Below are positions 52,678 to 60,740 of a stretch of 64,000 bases of DNA, one piece after another. The stretch is from Psychrobium sp. MM17-31 (GTDB lineage Bacteria > Pseudomonadota > Gammaproteobacteria > Enterobacterales > Psychrobiaceae). The translations under genes were made by a program, and so were the position numbers. The number at the start of each line of letters is the position of its first letter. Within the stretch, counting starts at the first letter, position 1. The notes beneath the pieces are model-generated. The model was not told the origin of the DNA, searched no databases, and saw only the letters and a program-made list of their open reading frames with translations. The DNA is taken from assembly GCF_022347785.1 (NCBI RefSeq), contig NZ_JAKRGA010000004.1:392812-456811 (forward strand), given 5' to 3'.

Positions 52678-52980
52678 GTTTGTCGTTGCCCTCCTGTGAA
52701 TCGGCGCTAAATATATCATGGAGTGATAATTTCGCCGTGACAAGCATTCCACTTTTATGGATGGTAATTCAACGCATATATTGATCAAACAGAATTATCG
52801 ATTCATATCACAGTTTTTTGTTATGACCTAGGTCCGATTTTTCGTAACATTGACTCAACCTCTCAATTCACCTATCTTTAAAATTACTTGACACTTATGT
52901 CAAATTTAATCAAATAAATGTCACCAGACTGACTTATTAACGAGTTAGCGTTATTGAGTGACAATAAGAGCGACAAAGCA
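52678..52980. promoter_or_regulatory. Control region upstream of the purine catabolic cluster
   Basis: This 303-bp divergent region contains the perfect dyad TTGACA-CTTA-TGTCAA at 52888-52903, which overlaps a possible -35 box (TTGACA 52888-52893). No good -10 box is visible at the right distance. The dyad could be an operator for a purine-responsive regulator, but no regulator gene lies nearby. Confidence 0.45.
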
Positions 52981-54432
52981 ATGGCGAACAATCAGATCCA
53001 GTTTTTACTCAACGATACGTTGACGACGTTGAGTGGCATCGATCCTAATACGACGATTTTACAATATTTAAGACAGCATCAGCACAAGAGTGGCACCAAA
53101 GAAGGCTGTGCCTCAGGTGACTGTGGCGCTTGTACTGTAGTAGTGGCAGAAGCTGTTGCTGGCAAGTTGCGTTACAAGAGCTTGAATGCCTGTATTAGCC
53201 TATTGCCAAGTCTGCACGGCAAACAACTCATTACTGTCGAAGATTTACAAGATGGCGAATGTCTCCACCCAGTGCAACAAGCGATGGTGGATTTTCACGG
53301 CTCGCAATGTGGTTTCTGTACGCCGGGCTTTATTATGTCGTTGTTCGCGCTACATAAGAATTTCCCTGAGCCGAGCAAGCATCAAACACTAGAAGCGCTG
53401 GCTGGCAACCTGTGTCGTTGTACCGGATATCGCGCCATTGTTGACGCGGCGGCCGCGGCGAAAAATCATGGTGCCGATCAATTTGATCGCAACGCAGAGC
53501 AGACTATCGCAACTCTAAACAGCATAACTAAAGATGCAATGGCTCAGCTGTCACAAGGTGCTGAGCAAGCATTCAGCCCTTTAAGTCTGTCGCAACTAAG
53601 TCAAATTATGCTGGATAATCCACAGGCGCGTTTAGTGGCTGGTGGTACGGATATCGTACTTGAAATTACCCAAATGCATAAAAAACTCGGCACTATCGTT
53701 TATGTGGGGAATGTGCCTGAGCTACAGAAGTTTGAAGAGCACGACGACAAGTTTGTTATCGGTGCTGCACTGCCATATAGCGAATTTACCCCGCATCTTG
53801 CTGCGCATTATCCTGAGTTTGGCGACATGATCGAGCGTATCGGCTCATTGCAAATCCGCAACCAAGGCACCTTAGGTGGCAACATCGGTAATGCCTCTCC
53901 GATTGGTGATACACCGCCGGTACTCATCGCCCTTGATGCGAAATTAAATCTGCGTTGTGGCGATGAAGTACGTCAAATTCCGCTGCAAGATTACTTTGTT
54001 GATTACAAGGTAACGTCACAACAAACCAGCGAGTTTATCGAAAGTATCGAAGTGCCTAAGCCTGCTAGCAAGGCTCAGCAGCTTAAGGTGTATAAGATTT
54101 CTAAGCGTTTTGATGACGATATCTCGGCGGTATTAGCTGCCTTTAATCTAACTATTGAAAATGATGTGATCACAGATGCACGTGTGGCCTTTGGCGGTAT
54201 GGCAGGCATTCCAGCCCGTGCTGCGCAGTGTGAGCAAGCGTTAAATGGTCAGCCGTTTACTCAAGCAACTATCGATGCGGCGAAAGCTAAGCTTGGCAAT
54301 GATTTCACGCCAATGAGTGATGTGCGCGCCTCGAAAGATTACCGCATGACAGTAGCGCAAAACCTATTGCAAAAAGCCTTTATCGAAATTTCTCAGCCAC
54401 AAACTAATACGGGAGTTGTGCAATATGCGTAA
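52981..54432 (+). CDS. xdhA: Xanthine dehydrogenase, FeS/FAD subunit
   Basis: About 483 aa from ATG 52981 (a TTG at 52954 would add 9 residues). The N-terminal 2Fe-2S domain has CASGDCGACT, followed by a second cluster with CGFCTPGF and NLCRCTGYR. The FAD domain shows VAGGTDIVLEITQ and LGGNIGNASPIGDTPP, and a CODH-type C-terminal domain follows. It passes electrons from the molybdenum subunit to NAD+. It overlaps xdhB by 8 bp. Confidence 0.96.
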   Translation: MANNQIQFLLNDTLTTLSGIDPNTTILQYLRQHQHKSGTKEGCASGDCGACTVVVAEAVAGKLRYKSLNACISLLPSLHGKQLITVEDLQDGECLHPVQQAMVDFHGSQCGFCTPGFIMSLFALHKNFPEPSKHQTLEALAGNLCRCTGYRAIVDAAAAAKNHGADQFDRNAEQTIATLNSITKDAMAQLSQGAEQAFSPLSLSQLSQIMLDNPQARLVAGGTDIVLEITQMHKKLGTIVYVGNVPELQKFEEHDDKFVIGAALPYSEFTPHLAAHYPEFGDMIERIGSLQIRNQGTLGGNIGNASPIGDTPPVLIALDAKLNLRCGDEVRQIPLQDYFVDYKVTSQQTSEFIESIEVPKPASKAQQLKVYKISKRFDDDISAVLAAFNLTIENDVITDARVAFGGMAGIPARAAQCEQALNGQPFTQATIDAAKAKLGNDFTPMSDVRASKDYRMTVAQNLLQKAFIEISQPQTNTGVVQYA

Positions 54433-56758
54433 GTTAGTTGATTTACCGACGAAAGAGTCGAGCAAGGTGGCTGGCAAAGTTGGTGTTTCTCACAAACACG
54501 AGAGTGCGGATAAACACGTTAGCGGTAAAGCCGTTTATATCGATGATCGCCCTGAGCGCTCGGAGCAACTCCACGGCGCTATCGGTCAGAGTACCATTGC
54601 TCATGGTATCGTTAAGTCGATGGATTTATCGAAGGTTAAAGCACATCCTGGCGTAGTGGCGGTTATTACTAGTGGTGACGTACCGGGTAAAGTGGATATT
54701 GGCCCTGTATTTGGCGGCGATCCTGTGCTGGTGGAAGAGAAAGTTGAGTTCATGGGACAGGCGTTATTTGCGGTCGCAGCAACTTCTCATGAAGCGGCGG
54801 TAAAAGCGGCTAAGTTAGCGGTTGTCGAATATGACGAGTTAACGCCGGTGTTATCGGTAAAAGATGCGCTAGCAAAACAAAACTTTGTACGCCCAACCCA
54901 TACACAATCTCGTGGCGATGCTGCTACGGCGATTAGCCAGAGTGATAATAAGCTGTCTGGCGAACTGCAAATTGGCGGTCAAGAGCACTTTTATTTAGAA
55001 GGTCAAATTTCTGTGGCTGAGCCAACGGAAGAGGGCGGTATGTTGGTGTATTCATCGAGCCAGCATCCATCGGAAGTGCAGATTTTAGTCGCGGAAGTTT
55101 TGGGCATTCCATTTAACAAAGTAACTATCGACATGCGCCGCATGGGTGGTGGTTTCGGTGGTAAAGAAACGCAAGCTGCACCTTGGGCCTGTATTGCTGC
55201 GTTGCTTGCTAATAAAACTGGCCGCGCGGTAAAAATGCGCCTTAACCGTCACGATGATATGACGGCAACAGGTAAGCGTCATCCGTTTGAAAATACTTAC
55301 AACGTAGGTTTTGATGACGAAGGCATGGTGAAAGGTATCGAGTTTACCATTAACGGTAACTGTGGTTATTCGCCTGATTTATCAGACGCTATCGTCGATC
55401 GCGCGATGTTCCACAGCGATAACGCCTATTTCTTAGAGCACGCCAATGTGGTGGGTAATCGCTGTAAAACTAATACAGTGTCTCATACGGCGTATCGTGG
55501 TTTTGGTGGTCCGCAAGGGATGATTTCTATCGAAGGTGTGATGGATGACATCGCCCGTAAAGTCGGTAAAGATCCATTAGAAGTTCGCAAGCTAAACCTT
55601 TACGGTCAAGATGAGCGCAATGTGACCCACTATGGTCAAACGGTTGAGCACAATATCTTGCCGATGATGATCGACAAATTAGAAAACGATTGTGAATACC
55701 AAGCTCGTCGTGAAGCAATTTCTAAATTTAATAAAGAAAATCAGTTTATTAAGAAAGGTATCGCCCTAACACCTGTTAAGTTTGGTATCTCGTTTACCGT
55801 ACAACATCTTAATCAGGCTGGCGCGTTGATTCATCTATACACCGATGGTTCAATTCAGTTAAACCACGGTGGTACCGAAATGGGACAAGGTTTAAATACC
55901 AAAGTCGCTCAGGTAGTTGCACAAGAATTCCAAGTAGATATCGACAATATTTTGGTGACGGCAACCCGTACCGATAAGGTACCAAATACCTCACCAACAG
56001 CGGCATCATCAGGAACTGACTTAAACGGTAAAGCAGCACAGGCGGCTGCTAAGACTATTCGCGGCCGTTTAGTGGAATTTGCCAGCGAGCATTTCGAAGT
56101 GACGCAAGAGGAAGTTATTTTCAAAGATAACTTCGTGCATATTGGCGACAAAACTATGGCCTTTGCTGAGTTAGTGCAACTGGCTTATATCAACCGTATT
56201 TCACTGTCATCGACAGGGTACTACAAAACGCCGAAGATCCATTACAACCGTGAAAAAGCCAATGGTCGTCCATTCTTCTACTACGCCAATGGCGTGTCTT
56301 GTTCGGAAGTAGTGATTGATACGCTAACGGGTGAATATAAGGTTGAGCGAGTAGATGTATTACACGATGTCGGTGATTCACTTAACCCTGCTATCGATTT
56401 GGGACAAATCGAAGGTGCCTTTGTCCAAGGTATGGGCTGGTTAACGACAGAAGAATTGATGTGGAATGAGCAAGGCCGCTTATTATCTAATGGCCCTGCC
56501 ACCTACAAGATTCCAGCTATTGCCGATATGCCTGAGCATTTCAACGTTGAATTATTGCAAAACGAGCCAAATCGCGAGGCGACTATCTACAATTCGAAAG
56601 CAGTAGGTGAACCGCCGTTTATGTTGGCTATTTCGGTGTGGTCGGCACTGCGCGATGCGATTTCGTCGGTATCTGATTACAAACAAAGCCCTGTGCTGCA
56701 TACGCCAGCAACGCCTGAGCGCGTGCTAGATGCTGTCATGCAGATGCAGCAGGATTAG
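54425..56758 (+). CDS. xdhB: Xanthine dehydrogenase, molybdenum-binding subunit
   Basis: About 777 aa from ATG 54425 with GGGAG upstream. Molybdopterin-contacting motifs are intact: RRMGGGFGGKETQ, AYRGFGGPQGM, GTEMGQGLNTKVAQV and the catalytic glutamate in KAVGEPPFML. It hydroxylates hypoxanthine to xanthine and xanthine to urate. Maturation requires Moco (MoeA/MoeB in this window) and XdhC, encoded downstream. Confidence 0.96.
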   Translation: MRKLVDLPTKESSKVAGKVGVSHKHESADKHVSGKAVYIDDRPERSEQLHGAIGQSTIAHGIVKSMDLSKVKAHPGVVAVITSGDVPGKVDIGPVFGGDPVLVEEKVEFMGQALFAVAATSHEAAVKAAKLAVVEYDELTPVLSVKDALAKQNFVRPTHTQSRGDAATAISQSDNKLSGELQIGGQEHFYLEGQISVAEPTEEGGMLVYSSSQHPSEVQILVAEVLGIPFNKVTIDMRRMGGGFGGKETQAAPWACIAALLANKTGRAVKMRLNRHDDMTATGKRHPFENTYNVGFDDEGMVKGIEFTINGNCGYSPDLSDAIVDRAMFHSDNAYFLEHANVVGNRCKTNTVSHTAYRGFGGPQGMISIEGVMDDIARKVGKDPLEVRKLNLYGQDERNVTHYGQTVEHNILPMMIDKLENDCEYQARREAISKFNKENQFIKKGIALTPVKFGISFTVQHLNQAGALIHLYTDGSIQLNHGGTEMGQGLNTKVAQVVAQEFQVDIDNILVTATRTDKVPNTSPTAASSGTDLNGKAAQAAAKTIRGRLVEFASEHFEVTQEEVIFKDNFVHIGDKTMAFAELVQLAYINRISLSSTGYYKTPKIHYNREKANGRPFFYYANGVSCSEVVIDTLTGEYKVERVDVLHDVGDSLNPAIDLGQIEGAFVQGMGWLTTEELMWNEQGRLLSNGPATYKIPAIADMPEHFNVELLQNEPNREATIYNSKAVGEPPFMLAISVWSALRDAISSVSDYKQSPVLHTPATPERVLDAVMQMQQD

Positions 56759-56774
56759 TTGAGGTAACTATCTC

Positions 56775-56933
56775 ATGAGTATGACCCCAAACAGCCACTG
56801 GCTCGATGCCGCGCAGCAGTTATCACAGCAAGGACAAAGTTATGTACTTGTGACTTTGTTAGGAGGCTGTTGTAGAGAGTGTGGCTCTGCGTCGCAGGAT
56901 TATAGTCGGACTAATATGGGATTCGTCTCATGA
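56775..56933 (+). pseudogene. Decayed partial copy of the xdhC 5' end
   Basis: The first 30 codons repeat those of xdhC exactly in protein (MSMTPNSHWLDAAQQL..., LLG), with only synonymous base changes (six codons such as CAG/CAA, AGT/AGC, ACT/ACC). After that it is scrambled by an insertion and point changes, although GTGGCTCTGCG and ATGGGA stretches still align. The frame stays open for 52 codons and stops with TGA overlapping the real xdhC ATG (ATGA at 56930-56933). GAGGT lies 8 nt upstream. Best read as a remnant of a second xdhC allele; it may still couple translation to xdhC. Confidence 0.85.
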
Positions 56934-57805
56934 GTATGACCCCAAACAGCCACTGGCTCGATGCCGCGCAACAGTTATCACAACAAGGACAAAGCTATGT
57001 GCTTGTGACCTTATTAGGTGTGCGTGGCTCTGCGCCGCGCGATAGTGGTACTAAAATGGTGGTAAGTGATAGTGCGACTTTCGACACCATCGGCGGCGGT
57101 CATCTCGAACACAAGGCGACGCAAATTGCCCAGCAGCTAATTCGTGATGGACAAAGTGGTCAGAAAATTGAGCATTTTCCATTGAGCGCCAAGCTTGGCC
57201 AATGTTGTGGCGGCAGCACCAGCGTATTGTTCGAAACCTTTATCAATACCAATATCAATGTGATGATGTTTGGCGCTGGCCATGTTGGTCATGCTATTGC
57301 GCCAATGCTGGCGGGATTACCAGTTAATTTACATTGGGTGGATGAGCGCAGCGATTTATTTCCAGCGCACAGGGCGCGTAATACGCATCATATTGTTAGT
57401 GAAGTGCCAAGTGATGAGGTCGCTAGCATGCCGCCGAATAGTTATTACATCATCTTGACTCACAATCATCAGCGAGACTTTGATATTACCAGCGCCATTT
57501 TAAAGCGTGGTGACGCTAAATATATCGGCTTGATTGGCTCAGATACTAAATGGAAGCGTTTTAAGCAGCGTTTTAGTCATCGCGGTTTCACCGACGAGCA
57601 GATAGCTAGCATCACTTGCCCTGTTGGCTTGAGTGATGTACCGGGCAAGTTACCGATGGAAGTGGCGGTGTCTATTGTTGGTCAGGTGATTAACTTGTAT
57701 CAGCAAGAGCTGGCACCAGTACCTCACAAGCAAGGGGTGCAATGGGATGAACTCAAGCAAATGCTCGATGGCAAGATCGAGACAGAACAATTAGAAAATA
57801 AGTGA
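56930..57805 (+). CDS. xdhC: Xanthine dehydrogenase accessory protein
   Basis: 291 aa. XdhC/CoxI family: VRGSAPRDSGTKMVV, IGGGHLEHKA, the LGQCCGGS cysteine pair and a Rossmann region MMFGAGHVGHAIAPML, ending LPMEVAVSIVGQVINLYQ. XdhC binds sulfurated molybdenum cofactor and inserts it into the XdhB subunit. The start codon overlaps the stop of the upstream remnant ORF. Confidence 0.95.
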   Translation: MSMTPNSHWLDAAQQLSQQGQSYVLVTLLGVRGSAPRDSGTKMVVSDSATFDTIGGGHLEHKATQIAQQLIRDGQSGQKIEHFPLSAKLGQCCGGSTSVLFETFINTNINVMMFGAGHVGHAIAPMLAGLPVNLHWVDERSDLFPAHRARNTHHIVSEVPSDEVASMPPNSYYIILTHNHQRDFDITSAILKRGDAKYIGLIGSDTKWKRFKQRFSHRGFTDEQIASITCPVGLSDVPGKLPMEVAVSIVGQVINLYQQELAPVPHKQGVQWDELKQMLDGKIETEQLENK

Positions 57806-57825
57806 TTAAAGGAAATTAAAGCACC

Positions 57826-58827
57826 ATGAACCAGCAGCAGTTACACCAACATTTCACACAGCATTATGTCGATTTAGCACAAGCGCGCCTTGGTGGCGAA
57901 ACTCTGGCGTGTAGCGATGACTTCTTTGCGGAAATGGAAAATCTTATTAAGCCGGGACGCGGCGTGTTTATCGAAGATAAATACACGGATCGCGGCAAGT
58001 GGATGGACGGCTGGGAGTCTCGCCGTAGCTATGGTCGTGACAACGGTCGTGACGAAGATTGGTGTGTGATCCGCTTAGGCGTTGCTGGTGTTATTCGCGG
58101 TGTCGATGTCGATACTAATCACTTTAAAGGTAATGCGCCGCAATCGATTATGGTTGAAGCGACTAATACCACAGGTAGCCCAGAGAATGCTGAATGGCGT
58201 GTGATTGTAGCGCAAAGCGATACCAATGCTCATAGCCAGAATTTATTTGAAGTCGATTCAGATCAGGTATGGACGCATGTGCGCATCACCATGTTCCCTG
58301 ACGGCGGCATCGCTCGTTTCCGCGTTTATGGCGATCCAGTATTGGATATGAATAACTTTGTGGCAGGTGAGCTAATTGATTTAGCCGCCATTAAAAACGG
58401 CGCTCGTGCATTGATGTGTTCAGATATGTTCTTTAGCGATAAGAACAACCTCATCATGCCGGGACGTGGCGTAAACATGGGTGATGGCTGGGAAACCAAA
58501 CGCCGCCGCGATCCAGGCCCTGACTGGTCAGTGGTTAAGTTAGCTACCCGCGGCGTGATTAAAAAAGCCATCATAGACACTGCGCACTTTAAAGGTAACT
58601 TCCCTGACACGTTCAGCCTAGAGGGTTGTGTGAGCGATGATGAAACTGTATTAGCAGGTGAAGCACAATGGCAATCTGTTATCGAACGCACCAAGCTATT
58701 TGCCGATCGCGAACATTTGTTTATCGATGAAATTTGCAATAACGAAACAGCCTTTACCCATGTACGCCTAAACATCTTCCCTGATGGTGGTGTTAGCCGT
58801 ATGCGGTTGTTTGGAAGTATCGCGTAG
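57826..58827 (+). CDS. alc: Allantoicase
   Basis: 333 aa built of two similar halves: DDFFAEMENLIKPGRGVF...RLGVAGVIRGVDVDTNHFKGN and DMFFSDKNNLIMPGRGVN...KLATRGVIKKAIIDTAHFKGN. This is the characteristic internal duplication of allantoicase, which hydrolyses allantoate to ureidoglycolate and urea. ATG follows AAAGGAA. The following 540 bp are occupied by a complex inverted-repeat element before uraD. Confidence 0.95.
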   Translation: MNQQQLHQHFTQHYVDLAQARLGGETLACSDDFFAEMENLIKPGRGVFIEDKYTDRGKWMDGWESRRSYGRDNGRDEDWCVIRLGVAGVIRGVDVDTNHFKGNAPQSIMVEATNTTGSPENAEWRVIVAQSDTNAHSQNLFEVDSDQVWTHVRITMFPDGGIARFRVYGDPVLDMNNFVAGELIDLAAIKNGARALMCSDMFFSDKNNLIMPGRGVNMGDGWETKRRRDPGPDWSVVKLATRGVIKKAIIDTAHFKGNFPDTFSLEGCVSDDETVLAGEAQWQSVIERTKLFADREHLFIDEICNNETAFTHVRLNIFPDGGVSRMRLFGSIA

Positions 58828-58852
58828 TTAGCTCCTTTGAGTTTTGTAGTTG

Positions 58853-59332
58853 TATGACGTGCAAATACGCATGATGTACTAATGGAGTGCGATCAAGTGC
58901 CCTTGATTAGTTGTCTATCGTAATTGAATTGTTAGAAGAAAAAATCATGGATGATTTTTTAGATTTTTCCGCAGGATGCGGATAAAAATCGGTTTCGTTA
59001 AGACAATTCGGTTGCGATAGATAAACAACTAATTGGGGCTCGCCTTTTTTGGTTACTTTGTTGTAAGTATCGTCCTGATACTTATCGCTTCGCGACCTGC
59101 TGCGCAGTCCTAGAATATTCCAGATATTCTAGTGGCGACGCACAAATTGGTCTGGAACCAATTTGAACAGCCGTAGGCTGCCCGAAGGGGAAAACACAAG
59201 GACGTGTTTTCTAAAAAAAGTAACTGGCGTGCGAATGACATTGCTCTTTGGATAGATTGGACTAAATCACACGTCAAAACGGCTCCATAGTTTAAGGCGA
59301 AAGATAGCGGGCAGTAGATATTGCACGTCATA
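58853..59332. repeat. Nested inverted-repeat element inside the purine cluster
   Basis: The 539-bp gap between alc and uraD has no gene. Outer arms TATGACGTGCAAATA (58853-58867) and TATTGCACGTCATA (59319-59332) are inverse complements with one base missing. Inside, a second imperfect arm pair spans 58907-58933 and 58999-59033 (ATTAGTTG...TCTATCG... against CGATAGA...CAACTAAT), enclosing the palindrome AAAAAATCAT-GG-ATGATTTTTT (58939-58960) and a hairpin with loop AGGAT (58962-58990). A separate hairpin chain lies at 59041-59229. No coding frame or transposase is present. It looks like a non-autonomous, MITE-like or REP-like element. Confidence 0.8.
59041..59229. repeat. Eight-hairpin chain with mirror-complementary loops
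   Basis: The outer stem GTTACTTT / AAAGTAAC (59052-59059, 59217-59224) encloses eight hairpins. Stems and loops are: 59064-59084 loop GTCCT; 59085-59095 loop TTC; 59097-59107 loop TGC; 59110-59132 loop TCCAG; 59144-59164 loop CTGGA; 59168-59180 loop GTA; 59181-59189 loop GAA; 59191-59210 loop AAGGAC. Loops one and eight, two and seven, and four and five are exact reverse complements, and loops three and six differ by one base. Stem sequences do not mirror each other. Confidence 0.85.
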
Positions 59333-59366
59333 AGGTGCGCTTTATGAAAGGATTACGAGAAAAAAT

Positions 59367-59867
59367 ATGAATTATTTAGACATCAACAAACAATCAGAAC
59401 AAGACGCTACTCATGCATTTATGCAGTGTTGCACCTCAAGCACTTGGGTGAGCAAAATGGTGGCATCGCGACCGTACAACAGTGCTGATGAACTTTATGA
59501 GGCAGCAAACCAGCACTGGATTGGTTTGGACGAAAAAGATTATTTAGAAGCCTTTGATGGTCACCCGAAAATTGGTGACGTTAATAGCTTGCGCGCTAAG
59601 TACGCTAACACCAAAGAGCTAGCGGCTGGTGAGCAGTCGGGGATGAGTGAAGCCGATGAGCAAACCATCAACGAATTAGCGCAAGGTAACAGCGACTACG
59701 AAGCTAAGTTTGGTTTTATCTTCATTGTGTGTGCGACAGGTAAGAGCGCAGCGCAGATGAACGAGTTATTACAAGCGAGACTTGGCAACGATCGCGACAC
59801 TGAACTTCGCAACGCCGCAGAAGAGCAACGCAAAATTTTTCATATTCGATTAGCGAAATTGACATAA
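59367..59867 (+). CDS. uraD: OHCU decarboxylase
   Basis: 166 aa. The family motif with the catalytic histidine is present in FDGHPKIGDV, as are SSTWVSKMVASRPY and the C-terminal R-N-AAEEQRKIFHIRL. It decarboxylates 2-oxo-4-hydroxy-4-carboxy-5-ureidoimidazoline to (S)-allantoin. ATG follows GGATTACGAG. It is separated from alc by the repeat element and lies 10 bp before uraH. Confidence 0.94.
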   Translation: MNYLDINKQSEQDATHAFMQCCTSSTWVSKMVASRPYNSADELYEAANQHWIGLDEKDYLEAFDGHPKIGDVNSLRAKYANTKELAAGEQSGMSEADEQTINELAQGNSDYEAKFGFIFIVCATGKSAAQMNELLQARLGNDRDTELRNAAEEQRKIFHIRLAKLT

Positions 59868-59877
59868 GGAATTGAAG

Positions 59878-60219
59878 ATGAGTCAAATTACTACCCACAT
59901 TTTAGATACTACGCGCGGCACACCAGCGGCGAATGTGCCAATTACACTCTTCATTAAAGTTGGTGATGAATGGCAAGAAATGTCGACTGGCGTAACTAAT
60001 GACGATGGCCGTATCGGCGGTTTGTTGGCTGATAGTGTCGTGTTAGACGCTGGCACCTATCGCATGCACTTTGATACTCAAAGTTATTTCGATGCTAATA
60101 ACGAACAAGGTTTCTATCCATACGTTGATATCGTGTTTAACGTCGATGGCAGCGGTAGTCATTACCATATTCCATTGCTATTAACGGCTTACGGTTATTC
60201 AACCTATCGCGGAAGTTAA
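59878..60219 (+). CDS. uraH: 5-hydroxyisourate hydrolase
   Basis: About 113 aa from ATG 59878 (after AAGGAA). A transthyretin-like protein with the N-terminal HILDTTRGTPAANVPI histidine motif and the C-terminal YRGS signature that distinguishes HIUase from transthyretin. It hydrolyses 5-hydroxyisourate to OHCU. It sits immediately downstream of uraD, the next step. Confidence 0.95.
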   Translation: MSQITTHILDTTRGTPAANVPITLFIKVGDEWQEMSTGVTNDDGRIGGLLADSVVLDAGTYRMHFDTQSYFDANNEQGFYPYVDIVFNVDGSGSHYHIPLLLTAYGYSTYRGS

Positions 60220-60224
60220 GCACG

Positions 60225-60728
60225 ATGGAAAATATGATGATGCAAGCCAAGCCGCTAACCCAAGAAGCTTTCTCCGCTTTTGGTGATGTTATTGAGGTCA
60301 GCGATAACAATGAGCATTTTGCCATTAACCAAGGTTACACCACCCGTCATCACAAGTTGGCGGCGGTTGAAACCATTGGCGATGGTGCGCAGGGCATTAT
60401 TAGTATTTTCCGCTCTACGCCATTGGCGCTGCCGATAAAGATCGGCATGATGGAGCGTCATCCTCAGGGCTCGCAGGCCTTTATGCCGTTAAGTGACAAT
60501 CCTTATTTAGTGGTGGTTGCGCCAAAGGGTGAGCTAGATCTGCGTAAAATCGAAGTCTTTTTAGCACAATCACATCAGGGTGTGAATTATCACACCGGAA
60601 CCTGGCATCACTTCTGTTTAGCCCTCAATGAAGTGAGTGATTTTTTAGTTGTCGATCGCTGCGGCGCTGGCAACAATTGTGACGAAGTGACAATCGAAGA
60701 GCCACAACAAATCACAATAGAATTTTAA
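60225..60728 (+). CDS. allA: Ureidoglycolate lyase
   Basis: 167 aa; ATG 60225, with two further in-frame ATGs at 60234 and 60237. AllA family features: PLTQEAFSAFGDVIE, MERHPQGSQAFMPL and GVNYHTGTWHHFCLAL. It splits ureidoglycolate into glyoxylate and urea. The gene begins 5 bp after uraH and ends 12 bp before guaD. Confidence 0.94.
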   Translation: MENMMMQAKPLTQEAFSAFGDVIEVSDNNEHFAINQGYTTRHHKLAAVETIGDGAQGIISIFRSTPLALPIKIGMMERHPQGSQAFMPLSDNPYLVVVAPKGELDLRKIEVFLAQSHQGVNYHTGTWHHFCLALNEVSDFLVVDRCGAGNNCDEVTIEEPQQITIEF

Positions 60729-60740
60729 TTTTAGTTTTTA

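Noticed and set aside
58326..58775. 149-codon minus-strand frame inside alc
   Set aside because: Antisense to the second allantoicase repeat and without start signals; a shadow of a conserved gene.
59110..59331. 73-codon minus-strand frame across the hairpin chain
   Set aside because: It lies over the inverted-repeat element, starts without a ribosome site and has no coding-like composition; the hairpins explain the sequence better.
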